Assembly: GCF_037975245.1 (NCBI RefSeq)
Contig: NC_092583.1
Coordinates: 5,615,264-5,679,263 of the forward strand
DNA: 64,000 nucleotides
Reading direction: 5' to 3'
Origin: Apostichopus japonicus
Lineage: Eukaryota > Echinodermata > Holothuroidea > Aspidochirotida > Stichopodidae
Each line of letters opens with the position of its first letter. Position 1 is the stretch's first letter. Below are positions 7,927-19,130 of this stretch, piece after piece. The notes beneath the pieces were generated by a model, which saw nothing but the letters and a program-made list of their open reading frames with translations, made no database searches and was not told the DNA's origin. A program made the translations under genes and the position numbers.

Positions 7927-10900
7927 TTGCATGTGTTTTTCTTTGTTTGAAATGTACGTTGCTGTTTCAATCACACCAGTTGATAAAAGTAGATCGTCGT
8001 TTTCAACCATAACGAACTTTGATCTCTCTTTTAGTCCAGTGATGTTCTCAACTGTTGATTCAAATAGCCTGTCAAAAATGTCGTACCTTCGCAGGCATAC
8101 TAAATCAAGTATCTTCAAGCAAACATTATGTAGTGTCTTGATTGAAAAATCATAATTCTGGTTCGAACCTGAGGAAAGGATAAAAACCAATATTGAATAC
8201 TGAAAATCTGTGTATATGTACTGTTTACAATTAAGCTACTGGTACAGATCGTCCAGTAATCGTTATCAACTTATAAGTGCTCGGTACACATCATATGCCT
8301 ACCAATTACTTGCAAACACAAAAGATACAAAGTTTCAAACCTGGTAGGATTTAAAATCAATAGCCAAAAGCAAAGTTACAATTACAGTTACCAAAACAAA
8401 CAAACTCCAAAACAATCCATACTCTTGGTGATTCCTTGCTACATTCTTCTTCTACCATTATAAGAATTCAATTCTTGCAGGCAATGCGGACATACAATAC
8501 AATATGAAGATTATACAAGCTTTACGTTTGGATGTATCGTATATGTTTTCAGGCTTATATCTCTGTTGACCTAACTTAAATGATCTTTAATCTCCAAATA
8601 AGCCATCAGGATTATATAACTTACCATGCTGAGCTAACATTGACACACAAAGCACTTGTCATCCAAACTTCACTTTTGAGAATATCGTGTTCACAAGGTT
8701 ACCAGACATCGATCCCTGTTTACTGACCATTTGACATCCACATAAAATAACAGGTTTATGTATTCATGATGAGGGATCAACATATAGAGTCTAACATATT
8801 AACTTAATCCAAATTTCTCTTCTAGAGTTATTGTGTTTAAGATTTCAGCTTTTTACACAAAAGCAATGGAGCTCTTGGTGGATGTACACACCAAGTATGA
8901 ATTCATTATAGCGGCATACTTCTATAAGAGTCTATATCAATCCGCCCAATTGTTCTCCTATATCAGAAAAAGTGCCAAACAGCAGCCGGAGCACATCTTT
9001 TTTTGATATGCTATCATAAGGATCTGGTTTTTTTGTGGCTAGCATGTTGAGCAGTCTGAAAGAATGTTGTTTTCTTCATATATATCCTCATGAAGAAGGC
9101 GTTGTTCTCCAATGTTAGCAAAAGATTCATACAATCCTGATTTAATGAAAAATTTAGCATGTGTGTCCTTTTTGCAAGGTAGTATTGTGTTTTTACCTGC
9201 GTTTACCTTAACCATAAACCCCGCCAATTTTCAAGAGGCATCTTTTACACATAAAGGGAGATCGATGTACCAGGGGTGTTAAGGTTTACCAAGCGGCACT
9301 TCTCGGATTATCGTGTTTAAGAAGTTTCCGGACATTACTTCATCAATTTCAATAGGGTTCTAGTATACCAAATATGAAGTTTAATCAATAGGCACTTATT
9401 GAAATTTTGTTGTTTACTAGGGGAGTCACATACTCATACACACATCATCATACATTCATTATGCATACAGCATCTCATACATTCATTTTACATACGACAA
9501 AAATTTTAACACAAACTAATGCAGTTCTTGCACTTGGATTGAAGGCAATCTATGAATATTCATTCCGAAGGCACATTATCATACATACACCAAATTTGCA
9601 GCACATTCGCCCTACAAGTTGGGTGTATGCTGCAGCACATCTTTTTGAACCTTTGAAGTTTGTCGACCTCATGGCCTTTAATACTTTGTGTTACATAACA
9701 CTCCCTCCAAACATATAATGTTATTATCTAATATTTGAGTATGGCACTTCCATACTTTTTTTAAAATTATTTTGGCATGTGCACAATAACTCAAAGAACA
9801 TTTTTATTATATTAGAGACCTTTGACCTATATGTCCAACACTCAGAAGGGCTCAACAGCAGACAGTCACATACCAAGTCTGAAATTGATTAGGATAAGGG
9901 TTCAGAGAAGTTAGCAACACATTTTCTCAAAGTTTTGAAACCCCTTCCGCCTTTCCCATGTGACCTTTGACATTTTTCATTAAATAATTCCAAATGGACT
10001 GAGTTAGATATCCTACGTAGACTTAGGAGATTTGACATTTTGTCATTTTAGTGTGCTTGTAATGACCTAAATGCTGTTTCCCTTGTTCTTTCCACTGTCC
10101 TTTGAGTCTGTGACTTCAAGACATGGAGTAAGGCCCACGCAGGCACACAACCAAGTTTGAATTCCATTGACCTAATGGTTTAAGAATTATTGACACATAT
10201 TTGGTTAATTTTGGCCTTGGACCCTATTGATTATATGGCTTTTGGCGTTTACATTAATTAAAGCTATATAAACTGAGATAGATATCCCATGTGGGCTTGG
10301 GGTATCCCTCACATGAGGCATTTGTTGTGTGCCTTATACCCTGAATGTTTTGTCCTTTTTTCTTTGACAAATGATTGCACACAATTATTGCTCACAAGTG
10401 GTACTTTTTTTACAAAACATCAAATTGGCAACTTTTATATTTCACGTTTGTAGAATATGAAAATATTGTGTACAAAGACAACTTTATGAGTTTTCTCCGT
10501 ATTTACATGATTCGTAGACCTTTTGTCAAAAGAGTATAGTTCACCCTCTCCATTTTCTGAATTTGCCGATATTACATATAGTTTCATCTGGATTATGTAC
10601 TTTATGACGTTAAAATGGAACATTGCAAAGATTACTTGAGTGAATCTGGTTAGAGTATGATTATGTAATAACAAGCCAGACGAAACGTAGTGACACTCAA
10701 GACCATGCACGTTCAATAGAAACAAAGACACACATAAGGTACACTGTTTGTCAGTTGCAAATCCCAATATAGTCAGGGTAGCCCATACATTTAAACATTT
10801 TTGTTGTTGATAAAGGTTGCTCATTGCTCACCCAGCATTCCAAGCAAAGTCTCAGTGAAGGTGAGAATAGTGGTAAAAGGCAGCTCATAGTTGACACTTT

Positions 10901-12450
10901 GCAGCACATCAAGCTCACAAAGTGCAATATTGTTGACAGTGGACGTAGAAGTGATTCCTTGCATGAGCTGAACGTTCTGTTTATTTGATACTGTCTGTAA
11001 CAACAAATCATAAATTAACCAAGGTATCATGACAAAAGTAGATGAATAATTTCACAGAGACAATAACTTAGTCCACACCATCCCCCCCCCCAACCACCTT
11101 ATCTCTTAAGTCTCCCACCCATAAGTCTAGTGCACTGTTCCCACCTCTTTTGAGGTGGTTATAAATGAGGTGAGTGAGAAAGAGAAGGGGTACAGACGGT
11201 GTGGCATGACTTAATCTCAAAGCCCATTCTCCCTTACCTCATTTACCCACCTCGAAAGGTGCTACCTATGACAGTGGCTTTTTTACAGTGTTCATCAGTA
11301 AGGCATCAAATCTGTGTTTGCATGTGCATTTGAGCACATGTATGAAAGCTAAATATAGAGATATTAAAATCAAACTATGAGATATGAGCCCAGCCATCAT
11401 CTGATTGATTCAATGATTACCTGTTGATGACAGCATATCTTGAACGCAATCTGACAACAAGCTATTATGTAGAGAAAGGCTTGTTCCTTGAGAGACTCCA
11501 TGAAGTTTCTCCACTGCAAGAATTTGTCCTTTTTACGTTGGGTTGATGCAGACAATTCGCCAAACAAGATTGCACATTTGGCAGATAAGAATCTAGAACC
11601 AAGACAAACAGAAACTGCTGTGGTTCATACTTTCTTACAGACCTAAAACCATTGCTAGACCTTACAGGCATCAGAAAAAAATACAGAAGAATATTTGTCA
11701 CTGAGAATGAAATTCTACGTAGATTGTGGAATGTCACTGTGCGTACCGTTACAGTGTACACTACCTGGATAAACACAATGGTTTCAAATAAAATTGAATG
11801 TGTTGCAAATCATCTGAAAACGGTTGTTACAGTCATTAGGCCTACTAACTTAAGAAGTCATTGGGATGAACTTACCTCTCAACTAGTACAATGGCTATAT
11901 ATCTTGCCTCTTGACGTTGCTGGAAGTAGTCACACATTAAAAGCACACCCTCTGGAGGGAAACAAATTGTCATGTATAAATGGTATTTGCCAGAACCTGT
12001 CACGATTCTACACTAAAATCGACCAATAAATCAAATATGTTACAAAATACCTGTCACTTTGTAGTAACCCAACAACTTTGCATGATCCATCAATTTCCTA
12101 ACATATAGTGAATCAATACTAACAAATTTAATTCCTGTTGGCTGTTCTTGACCACTCCAGTTTGTTTCTACGAACAAACGTTGCTGAAAACTGAGAGATG
12201 TATTCGTACATACTGTATCCTTATACCATAAACTACATTAATTTTCTCTCAGCTAAACTACACTTGAAATATAGTTACCAACTATCTTGCCATGACTAAA
12301 GCATCTTGGTTTTCGTCTACATTCGATGTTAGCTTGGTTCTTTTGTACCAATATGGAGTACACATCTTGTATCAAGTTTTCCTTTAGACTGTGGCCTTGC
12401 TTACTAAATAGAGGTTCTTGTGAGTCGTCCAAATTCCTGTTGTTGTCCAT
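7927..12450 (-). CDS. cntd1: CNTD1-like cyclin-box protein, five exons, 3' end missing
   Basis: Predicted meiotic cyclin of the CNTD1 (COSA-1-like) family. This family acts in the nucleus on meiotic chromosomes and promotes maturation of crossover sites. Exons on the minus strand: 12,450-12,279; 11,951-11,876; 11,592-11,421; 10,994-10,832; 8,168-7,927. Their lengths (172, 76, 172, 163, 242) join in phase to 275 codons, and each internal junction has a GT donor and an AG acceptor with a pyrimidine tract. Recognisable stretches, in order: LIQDVYSILVQKN, VLVERFLSA, IIACCQIAFKI, CELDVLQSVNYELP, FTETLLGMLG, LHNVCLKILDLVCL and ESTVENITGL. They follow the vertebrate protein almost without gaps. The chosen ATG (12,450) gives the same N-terminal length as vertebrate CNTD1. 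About 55 C-terminal residues are absent: the 7,927 exon ends in a good donor (CAA|GTAAGT) but no later exon was found. The family call is from recall of its conserved blocks. Confidence 0.85.
8169..10831 (-). other. Large intron of the CNTD1-like gene, with degenerate repeats
   Basis: 2.66 kb between the fourth and fifth exons. No further exon is needed, because the protein alignment is continuous across it (ETLLGMLG joined to SNQNYDF). It contains diverged interspersed sequence with recurring phrases such as ATCGTGTTCACAAGGTTACC (about 8,693), ATCGTGTTTAAGAAGTTTCC (about 9,310) and ATGTGACCTTTGACATTTTT (about 9,959), typical of an old high-copy family. Minus-strand frames at 9,039-9,227 and 10,435-10,824 lie inside the intron and show no protein motif. 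Confidence 0.6.
11141..11158. other. Short perfect hairpin
   Basis: CCACCTC, a TTTT loop, then GAGGTGG: a seven-base perfect stem inside an intron of the CNTD1-like gene. A related half (CCCACCTCG) recurs near 11,249. No function can be inferred. Confidence 0.5.
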
Positions 12451-12600
12451 TTGCCTATTGTATGCAAATTGGAGAGATAAAGGCTTTGTAGTAAGATCAA
12501 TCCAAAAATTAACAAGGCTGTCAACACAACCCAGAAGTTCATGAATTCCTCTTGGGTAAACCACACTCCAAAGCATTGCTATATATGACATTTGAGTCAT
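12451..12600 (-). other. Upstream in-frame extension of CNTD1-like exon 1
   Basis: The reading frame of exon 1 stays open upstream of the chosen ATG to about 12,610 and includes another ATG at 12,600. It reads protein-like (GIHELLGCVDSL, NFWIDLTTKPLSL). An AG at 12,566-12,567 would be a phase-matched acceptor for the exon at 12,956-13,217. The region may be an N-terminal extension, part of another transcript, or 5' untranslated sequence. Confidence 0.35.
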
Positions 12601-12739
12601 TTTCCGTTCATGTAATTAATAAAGTTCCCTTACACTGTTATGATGCCTCTACTGCTTTGTTTTTCACTATAAGCATGTGTAAATTCCAAAAGGCTAACAT
12701 GTAGAACAACTATGGCTGGTCATCAGTCTCAAATCGTGG

Positions 12740-12910
12740 GGTATTGACATATGCCGATTTAAATCAACACATATACCAAGTTCCTAGCAGCTTAACTTGA
12801 CTTCTGTCAATTTAAATTGATATCTCATCAATTTAAACTGGTAGATGACGATTAATTCAACATATACCAATTTAAATCGACATATACCAATTTAAATTGA
12901 CGATATGTAA
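12740..12910. repeat. Short A+T-rich repeat cluster
   Basis: Several imperfect copies of a roughly 20-bp unit built on ACATATACCAATTTAAATCG (two adjacent copies around 12,858-12,900, with weaker ones near 12,755 and 12,810). The TTTAAA core is palindromic. It lies in the intron or spacer upstream of the CNTD1-like first exon. Confidence 0.6.
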
Positions 12911-12955
12911 AATAAATAAATTCAAATAAGCACATGTGGCTTGTTGATGTCATAC

Positions 12956-13217
12956 TTGTGCTTGATCAAGTCTTCAGACTTGATTGTGAACTGTGAAGAA
13001 ATATTAAGTCTCCAAACTAAACTAAGATTTTTCTTAGCTGTTTGGGAAAGTTGCTGATGGCAATTATCTATATCCTTAAGACTGAACATGATGGTTGGGT
13101 TTGTGTTTCCTTTAAATACAGCAACTGGACCACAGTGTCTCAGTACAGCTCCCGCATATTTACCCAGTACGCTACTCAAACTTAGCATGAGGGGGAATTC
13201 TTCACCTTTCTCCCAGT
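12956..13217 (-). CDS. Putative coding exon, unidentified
   Basis: A minus-strand frame bounded by a CTGCAG acceptor (just above 13,217) and a CACAA|GTATGA donor (just below 12,956). Its 262 bases are 2 + 86 codons + 2. The peptide has a conserved-protein look: SLSSVLGKYAGAVLRHCG, VAVFKGNTNPTIMFSLKDID and NLSLVWRLNISSQFTIKSED. I do not recognise the family. The phase would allow splicing to 12,565 and on into the CNTD1-like frame, but vertebrate CNTD1 has no such extension. It may belong to a neighbouring gene whose other exons I could not find. Confidence 0.4.
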
Positions 13218-14460
13218 CTGCAGTTTCAATATTTGAAAACAATATGATTTTGTTTTTGGTTATCAAATTTTAGGAAATATTAATGGTCAGTCACACACCG
13301 CAGGGCAAAATAAATGCTCTGAATGATCATTGATGTAGTATTTATAAGATTTTCTGGAGATTAAAAGAGCCTTCAGTTTGAATGTAGCATTTTATCACAT
13401 AATAAGCAAAATTCAAATTCAAATCAAGTGCTAACAACCTTGTAAACTGTAGATAAAAGTTTCACTTTGATGATGATTAGGCTAAACAAATTGTACTTAA
13501 GTAGTGTATGGAGAAGGTGTCGTTAATAAAATAAACCCTTGTAGGATATATACTAATCTTCCTGCTACCAAGAGCACCCAGTGTGGTAGAAAAAAGAAAG
13601 CATCCTTACTTAAAGTTGCCCTTTCACTATCAGAATGTTTGTTGGCTTAGTTAGTGAAACCTGTTATTTCAAAGGGTTCTGCTAGGTTGCTTTTACACTA
13701 GATCCGGATCAGATCCACTGATAATGTTTGCACTTGTTATCTCTCCAGGGTATAACAAAGCCTTGATCCAGAGAGTCCTACTCAGATCCTCTCATGTATC
13801 TTACCAGACGTTGTCAGCATTATGGGACTGGGAGTGTCTTTTGAGCAAGTGCGGATAGCAAAATAAAGCAGTGACATTGCCATAGTTGCTGTTAGTTGTG
13901 CATGTGCTACAGTACTGTATTGTACATGTACATATAATGAAAGACTGTATACCCCTATCTGACATTGACTCAACAGTGAAATACCTTTGCTAGGCTAGGC
14001 CTACAGCTGGGTATTGGCTGAGTAATGTACGTTGGAAGCGAAGAAGGTAGATCGGCGAAGCGAACAAATACCGATGGCATTCATGCACCACCCAAGTCTT
14101 CCCAATAGACAAACAAACGATGCGCTTATCATTTATCTGCATTTACACTATACTATATTTTCAGGAACTTGAGGTTGTCCAAAGGAAAACTTGGAAATCC
14201 TTCCAAATTTTCCACCAAGTCTGGACATGAACACAAATAATACAAAACATTTTGGTGCTTAATCTGTTTGTGTCAACCAAAGCTTCATTAGTTTACCATA
14301 TAACCATGTTATTGTGTACTGTTTACAAATAGAGTTTACACAGGGTTTCCGAGTACCCGCCCGACGCGATACTACACGGTTCCTTATTTATTACCCGAAT
14401 CCTACGCAGTGGGATTGTTTTAATTTTTTTATCTTGAAAAAAGATGGTTAGGCAAGATTT
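13218..14460. other. Non-coding stretch
   Basis: No exon, RNA gene or mobile-element end could be supported. The short minus-strand frame at 13,782-13,973 shows no motif. Confidence 0.4.
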
Positions 14461-14700
14461 TCCCATTGTGTTTCAAAAAAAGCTACCATGTGGTCGCAGA
14501 TAACAGCAATAACAAAAGTATTCCATGGATACCCTATAACTGCATCACAAATTCTGCGGTATAGGCTAGATTTCCCCCATTGACTTTGTGCTGTTAGGCA
14601 ACTATGTGGTCGAAGATAACAGCAATAATGAAAGTATTCCATGGATATCTTATAACTGCGTCACAAATTCAGCGGTATAGGCTAGATTTCCCCCATTGTC
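14461..14700 (+). repeat. Tandem duplication, 116-bp unit, two copies
   Basis: CATGTGGTCGCAGATAACAG (about 14,487) and TATGTGGTCGAAGATAACAG (about 14,603) start two copies. Both continue through AGTATTCCATGGATA, TATAACTGC.TCACAAATTC and GCGGTATAGGCTAGATTTCC. The copies differ at several bases. Confidence 0.85.
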
Positions 14701-15134
14701 CAGCAATGCATTTTCACACGGCCTATAGACTGTCAGTGTCTGATCGGCTGTTGCTACAATACCGTTCAAAATGCATTGCACTGACATTTAGCCACGAGTC
14801 TCATTTTGTTTTCTGGGTACATTATTAGAAACTAACGTTAGGCGACTTCATTAGTGTACAGATTTACGATGTTGTAAAGTTAAGATATCACAAATGTTTT
14901 TAATTAATTTATGTACGGTTTGGGTGTTATTCAGAAACTATATAATTGAATTGACTTTCGTTTTTAATGAAATATAATTAGGCTCAATAATTCTTCAAAG
15001 CTTTCATATTTTTGGTTGTCCAAAGGACTACCAAGCACAACATTTTGAAAGATTTGGTAGTCGGACGTAATTTCTAGTCGTTTCCGACGACCATGAAAAT
15101 CCTACACTGGACTATAGTGGTTGATTTCTACATT
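14701..15134. other. Non-coding stretch
   Basis: A+T-rich sequence. A phrase at about 15,015 (GGTTGTCCAAAGGACTACCA) resembles one at about 14,173 (GGTTGTCCAAAGGAAAACTT), so both may be pieces of one old interspersed repeat. No gene is seen. Confidence 0.35.
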
Positions 15135-15875
15135 CATGGGCGCAGATTAGTCTTGGATAATGGTGGGGACGCGTGTCTGTTCTCTGTTGATGCTAGCTTA
15201 GGGGATGAGACCATGGGTTCACGCTAGTGTACAAGAAATTTTTGGCAAATATACCTCCCAGATCGCCGGAAATAACACTTCCCAGACCCAATGATGGTCC
15301 CAAACCTCCTTAAGTTTTAGATCTCACGGCTTAGAAATTTAGTTTGGGGAAATACATGGGCGTCTGGAGAAAAAAAATCAGGTGAAAAATAATCTGAGTA
15401 GACTTTTGTATACGATGGGTCTGATATCCTCTCTTAGAAAACAGTTATAGATTGCCGCAAATGCGATTTCTGTCCTATATTTAACAACTGTGGATAAATA
15501 TAATAAAATAAAAGCTGGACTTGAAGCTAGCTCAAATTGGCAACACACAGTGTGAGTTGTTAACGATTGTTCTGTTCAGTCCGTTTTGCTGACCACAATT
15601 TACGAGTCTCGTGTATAGATTATGTTTCACACGATTGAATGTGTTAATACTTCAGCGGAGCTAGAAGTCACGCCTAACAGTGTCAATAGTAATAATTTTT
15701 GTCTTTTACAGCATGTCATTTGCACAATGAAACTACCCCAAAGTTCAAAACAAGGGGAATTTGAAATGCAATGTTGGTCAAGACAAATTGATGGGGACAC
15801 GGTATATCATGTCCCCACCACTGAAAAAGTTGGTGGGGATGCGTCCCGCTGTCCTCGCCAGGATCTGCACCCATG
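15135..15875. mobile_element. hAT-like MITE, degenerate
   Basis: The left end CATGGGCGCAGAT and the right end ATCTGCACCCATG are reverse complements with one mismatch. Flanking 8-mers TCTACATT (15,127-15,134) and TCGACATC (15,876-15,883) agree at 6 of 8 positions, which fits a decayed target-site duplication. GGTGGGGACGCGT (left) and GGTGGGGATGCGTCCC (right) are subterminal motifs. No transposase is present. Short frames at 15,622-15,991 are translations of the element and its flank. Confidence 0.6.
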
Positions 15876-16920
15876 TCGACATCCAGAACAGATCCAGCCA
15901 GCATCAAATTGGAGGATCTGAATTGTATTATAGTTACACTTGTCTTGATATCGACTTTGAGATCAGATCGGGTTCTATAGGCCTAGTGTAAAAGCACTAG
16001 CTAGTCTTCTATATACTAAGGCTAATCTTTTATAGGCTAAGTAGTGTGGTTTTGTTACATTCCTTTTCCAGCTAACCCAAACACTATAGACAACTACTAA
16101 CTAGCTTAGGCCTAAATACAAACAATAATATTGGGCTACCTGGTAGTGGTAATATTATACTAGCCTAGGTTAGCCTACTGCACATGGCGGTTCCAATAAA
16201 GGCTAAGTTTTTTGTGTGTGGCTATCGTTAGGAGTGCCTTAAGCCTGCACCTTATCCTAAAATAGACTGTGTATGCATGCTGGACCCGGGCTGTAAATAT
16301 CATTTCTGCTACATGTAGTTTTTAACAAGCTTACGCAGTAAGTTTATGGTCGAGCACTACAGCAGTAGATAGACTAGGCCTGGCGTTACGCTAACTTACA
16401 TAGGCTACCCACTTTTCAATTGGTAGGTCGGCTTGCCTAGCGTTAGACTACGTGCGCTCATTGAAATATGTATACGTCGCTGTTTAACTTTAGACCTTTA
16501 ATTAAGGTTTGGCGTTGACCATTAAGCCCTATTTAGGGCAACACCGTTAGGCTAGTTATACCTGCTTAGGCAAGACATAAAACTTCCAATGCTTAAGCAA
16601 TAGTGGACTCGTCTAGATGATAATGTTACACAACAATCAACATTATAATATAACTATGTTTAAAACTGGCAACAATTCGAATAAAGGCCTACATTTGATA
16701 AGACTTTCCGTATTTAGCCCGTCGTGCGTCGATGCTTCAAATCATACCTATGGACAGAACGTTCGAAAACCTGAATCCATGGAAGTAAGTATAAAGAACA
16801 CGTCGCATCCCGCCGCGCTGTAGTGTAAGGAACCATAGCCTAGGCCTAAACAAATGTTTTGTATAGCTTTTTGGCAATTGATATATGCTACGGATGGTCA
16901 CGTGACTTTTGCTTGTTGCT
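15876..16920. other. Non-coding stretch
   Basis: Sequence rich in CTAGGCCTA/TAGGCCTA words, with no exon, RNA gene or element end I can support. Short frames at 16,617-16,823 and 16,737-16,925 overlap on opposite strands and show no motif. Confidence 0.35.
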
Positions 16921-16921
16921 A

Positions 16922-16968
16922 ACATCGAGGTAAATGAATCGTTGATGTGATGTGTTCCGGGGTGGTAC
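16922..16968 (+). repeat. Left copy of a repeat flanking the LINE 5' half
   Basis: ATCGAGGTAAATGAATC followed by GATGTGATGTGTTCCGGGGT. The same two blocks occur at about 18,872-18,952, separated there by about 40 additional bases. The two copies enclose the 5' half of the LINE. Confidence 0.65.
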
Positions 16969-18870
16969 TAATATATTACTCTCCTCATTATATTACTCTC
17001 CTCAAGTCGGTACTCTTAACTGTCGTGGGATTTCCAAAGAAGAAAAACAACTTGAATTAATTAATTGAAGACATCACAAGATACAATCTTGACATCATCG
17101 CTGTGCAAGAAACAAAGATTAGAGGTCCAGAAGAGGTCAAACTACCAAGGTCGGATCAATCCAATTCATATACATTTTTTAAAGCAGCTTGTAGCAATTC
17201 ATATCACGGTGTAGGTATCTTTGTTAAGAGAGGAATTGATTGTGTTTTTAAAACCACTTCTGATCGCCTTGCTCTGTTGACCATTTGTATAACTTATAAT
17301 AATAAAGTCCACCCACTACATATTATTAATGCTTATGCCCCTACATCAGCAATAACTTATAAGAATCCTGTAGAAACCGAACAATTTTACCAAAATCTTG
17401 AAGAATTACTAAATACTGTCAATAAAAAAGAAGTGATTATATGTGGTGATTTCAATGCAAAAGTTGGCTCATCAAATCCTTTCTTTCCTAAACATATTGG
17501 AAAATACACCACTGGCAATACTAGTACTAATGGTGATTTCTTAACAGACCTAATTGTACGTAACGATCTATACTTATGTAATACTTTCTACAAACACAAA
17601 CTTGAGCATATCAACACTTATACAAGTAATTTTATACCCAATAATCACAGAAACCCAATCAGGAGCCAAATTGACTATATCATAGCCCCATTAAACTTCA
17701 AAAATATTAATATTGATGCTCGAGCTTATAATGGCCTTCATATTAACACTGATCACAAAATCATTATAAGTAGTTTCACCCTGAATAGCTCAACAAGAAG
17801 ACAAATTTATCCAGTCAATAAGACTGTTGAAAGTAGTAATTCCTGCCATCTTAAATCAAACAAAATTGACTCTAATGAAAACGTATTAAACACATTAAAC
17901 GAAACCAATTTTTCCCAATCACCAGCTACGTATTGGAAGGAACTGTCAACAGTTTGTTTCAACAATGCCCGAAACTTAAATCCACCAACAAAAAAAAGTA
18001 CGTTTTAATAATACTAAAATAGCAAGCTTATCCAAGAAACAAAAAAGGCCTAAGACTACAGATTGACAACTGTAAAGATATTGATCAAAAGTGAAATTTA
18101 AAAACTAAAAGGAACAAAATAATTAAACAACAACATTTTCTAGTCAAAACTACCCATGAACAAAAATTAATTGACGAAATTTCCGAAATTGAAAATTGTA
18201 AGGATGACTCCCATCGTTTCTTTAAAGCAATAAGAGTAGTACAACAAAAGAGTAAGAGAGACCCTATTACAATTAAAATTGGCGATAAACATATAGGAGA
18301 TACCGACGAAAAAATTAAAGAAATCAGCAAACATTTCGAAAAGACTTTTAACTGCAATATTCCAGATCCCAAACCAAACGTGTTTCCAGAGAAACTAAAC
18401 ATGCCCTTTGATGAAGATGAAATTAAACAAGCAGTCTCATCCTTAAAAAATAATAAAACCCCAGGTTGTGACAAGGTCACAGCCGAACATCTCAAATATG
18501 CCCCATGCACACACAAACACATAGCAAATATCTTAAATAGTATAGCCGAATCAGGAGATTTCCCAATTGACATTAAACAAGGAATCCTAACTCCTATCCA
18601 AAAACCGGGAAATACTAAAGGTCCACCAGAAAACTTAAGACCAGTAATTTTATTATCAACCCTGAGGAAAATTCTTGCGGTTTGTGTGGCCAGGAGGATT
18701 CATCCGTCAATTGATGAGCATATCCTCCCCATTACCCAAACTGCCTACACTTCAGGACGTTACACAGCTGAACTTGTCTTCGCTTTTAAAGTGCTAAATG
18801 TTGTGACGTTCTATTATGTAGTACGAAATGTAGATGACGAAATTTAGATGATTTCAGAACAGTTAGCAAT
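16969..18870 (+). mobile_element. RTE-type LINE, 5' half (endonuclease and RT start), broken
   Basis: Remnant of a non-LTR retrotransposon ORF. The apurinic-type endonuclease starts near 17,010 (GTLNCRGIS). It keeps VQETKI (17,103-17,120), NAYAPT, GDFNAKVG (from 17,446), QIDYI and DHKII (from 17,751), so the catalytic residues are present. The reverse-transcriptase part runs in another frame from about 18,100 to 18,811, with NKTPGCDKVTAEHLK, LTPIQKPG...NLRPVILLS and AYTSGRYTAEL (RT blocks 1-3). It stops before the first catalytic-aspartate block. Breaks: a 4-bp ATTA-type microduplication near 17,058-17,068, a frameshift near the A8 run at 17,990-17,997, and an in-frame TGA at 18,092. It cannot encode an active enzyme. 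An imperfect ATATTACTCTCCTCA duplication lies at 16,971-17,005. Confidence 0.85.
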
Positions 18871-19130
18871 CATTGAGGTAAATGAATCTGGAGGATTCAT
18901 GTCAATTGGGTGCGCGTACCATGCATGGAGGGTCATGTGATGTGTTCCAGGGTGGTACCAAACTGATATTTCTCTGTAGCAGTTCGAGAACAGTGTTAGT
19001 GACTTCGTGAAAGATTTGCACCAAGACGGATCGGACATGGGAACTAACGGCGTAAGAAGGTACTGGTACTTCAGGCCTACGAAATAGTGTTAATATGCTA
19101 ACGTTCAACCTTATTCTCTTGAATGAAGGC
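18871..19130. other. Junction between the two LINE halves
   Basis: Holds the right copy of the flanking repeat (about 18,872-18,952: TTGAGGTAAATGAATCTGG, then TCATGTGATGTGTTCCAGGG) and unassigned sequence up to the 3' end of the inverted LINE half. The minus-strand frame continues through it past the likely LINE terminus, but the residues there look random. Confidence 0.5.

Noticed and set aside
9039-9227. Minus-strand frame with somewhat protein-like residues (YESFANIGEQRLLHEDIYEE).
   Set aside because: No clean acceptor/donor pair, ends in a stop, and lies within an intron where the protein alignment is already continuous. Possibly a decayed insertion.
10435-10824. 129-codon minus-strand frame.
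   Set aside because: It starts just past the splice donor at 10,831 and lies in the large intron. Residues show no motif, and the CNTD1 alignment needs nothing there.
11652-12029. 125-codon plus-strand frame.
   Set aside because: It runs antisense across two well-supported minus-strand exons and their intron.
18902-19130. Continuation of the LINE minus-strand frame beyond about 19,150.
   Set aside because: Residues after TKLAPRAV lose all similarity to the RTE C-terminus; it is probably read-through into flanking DNA.
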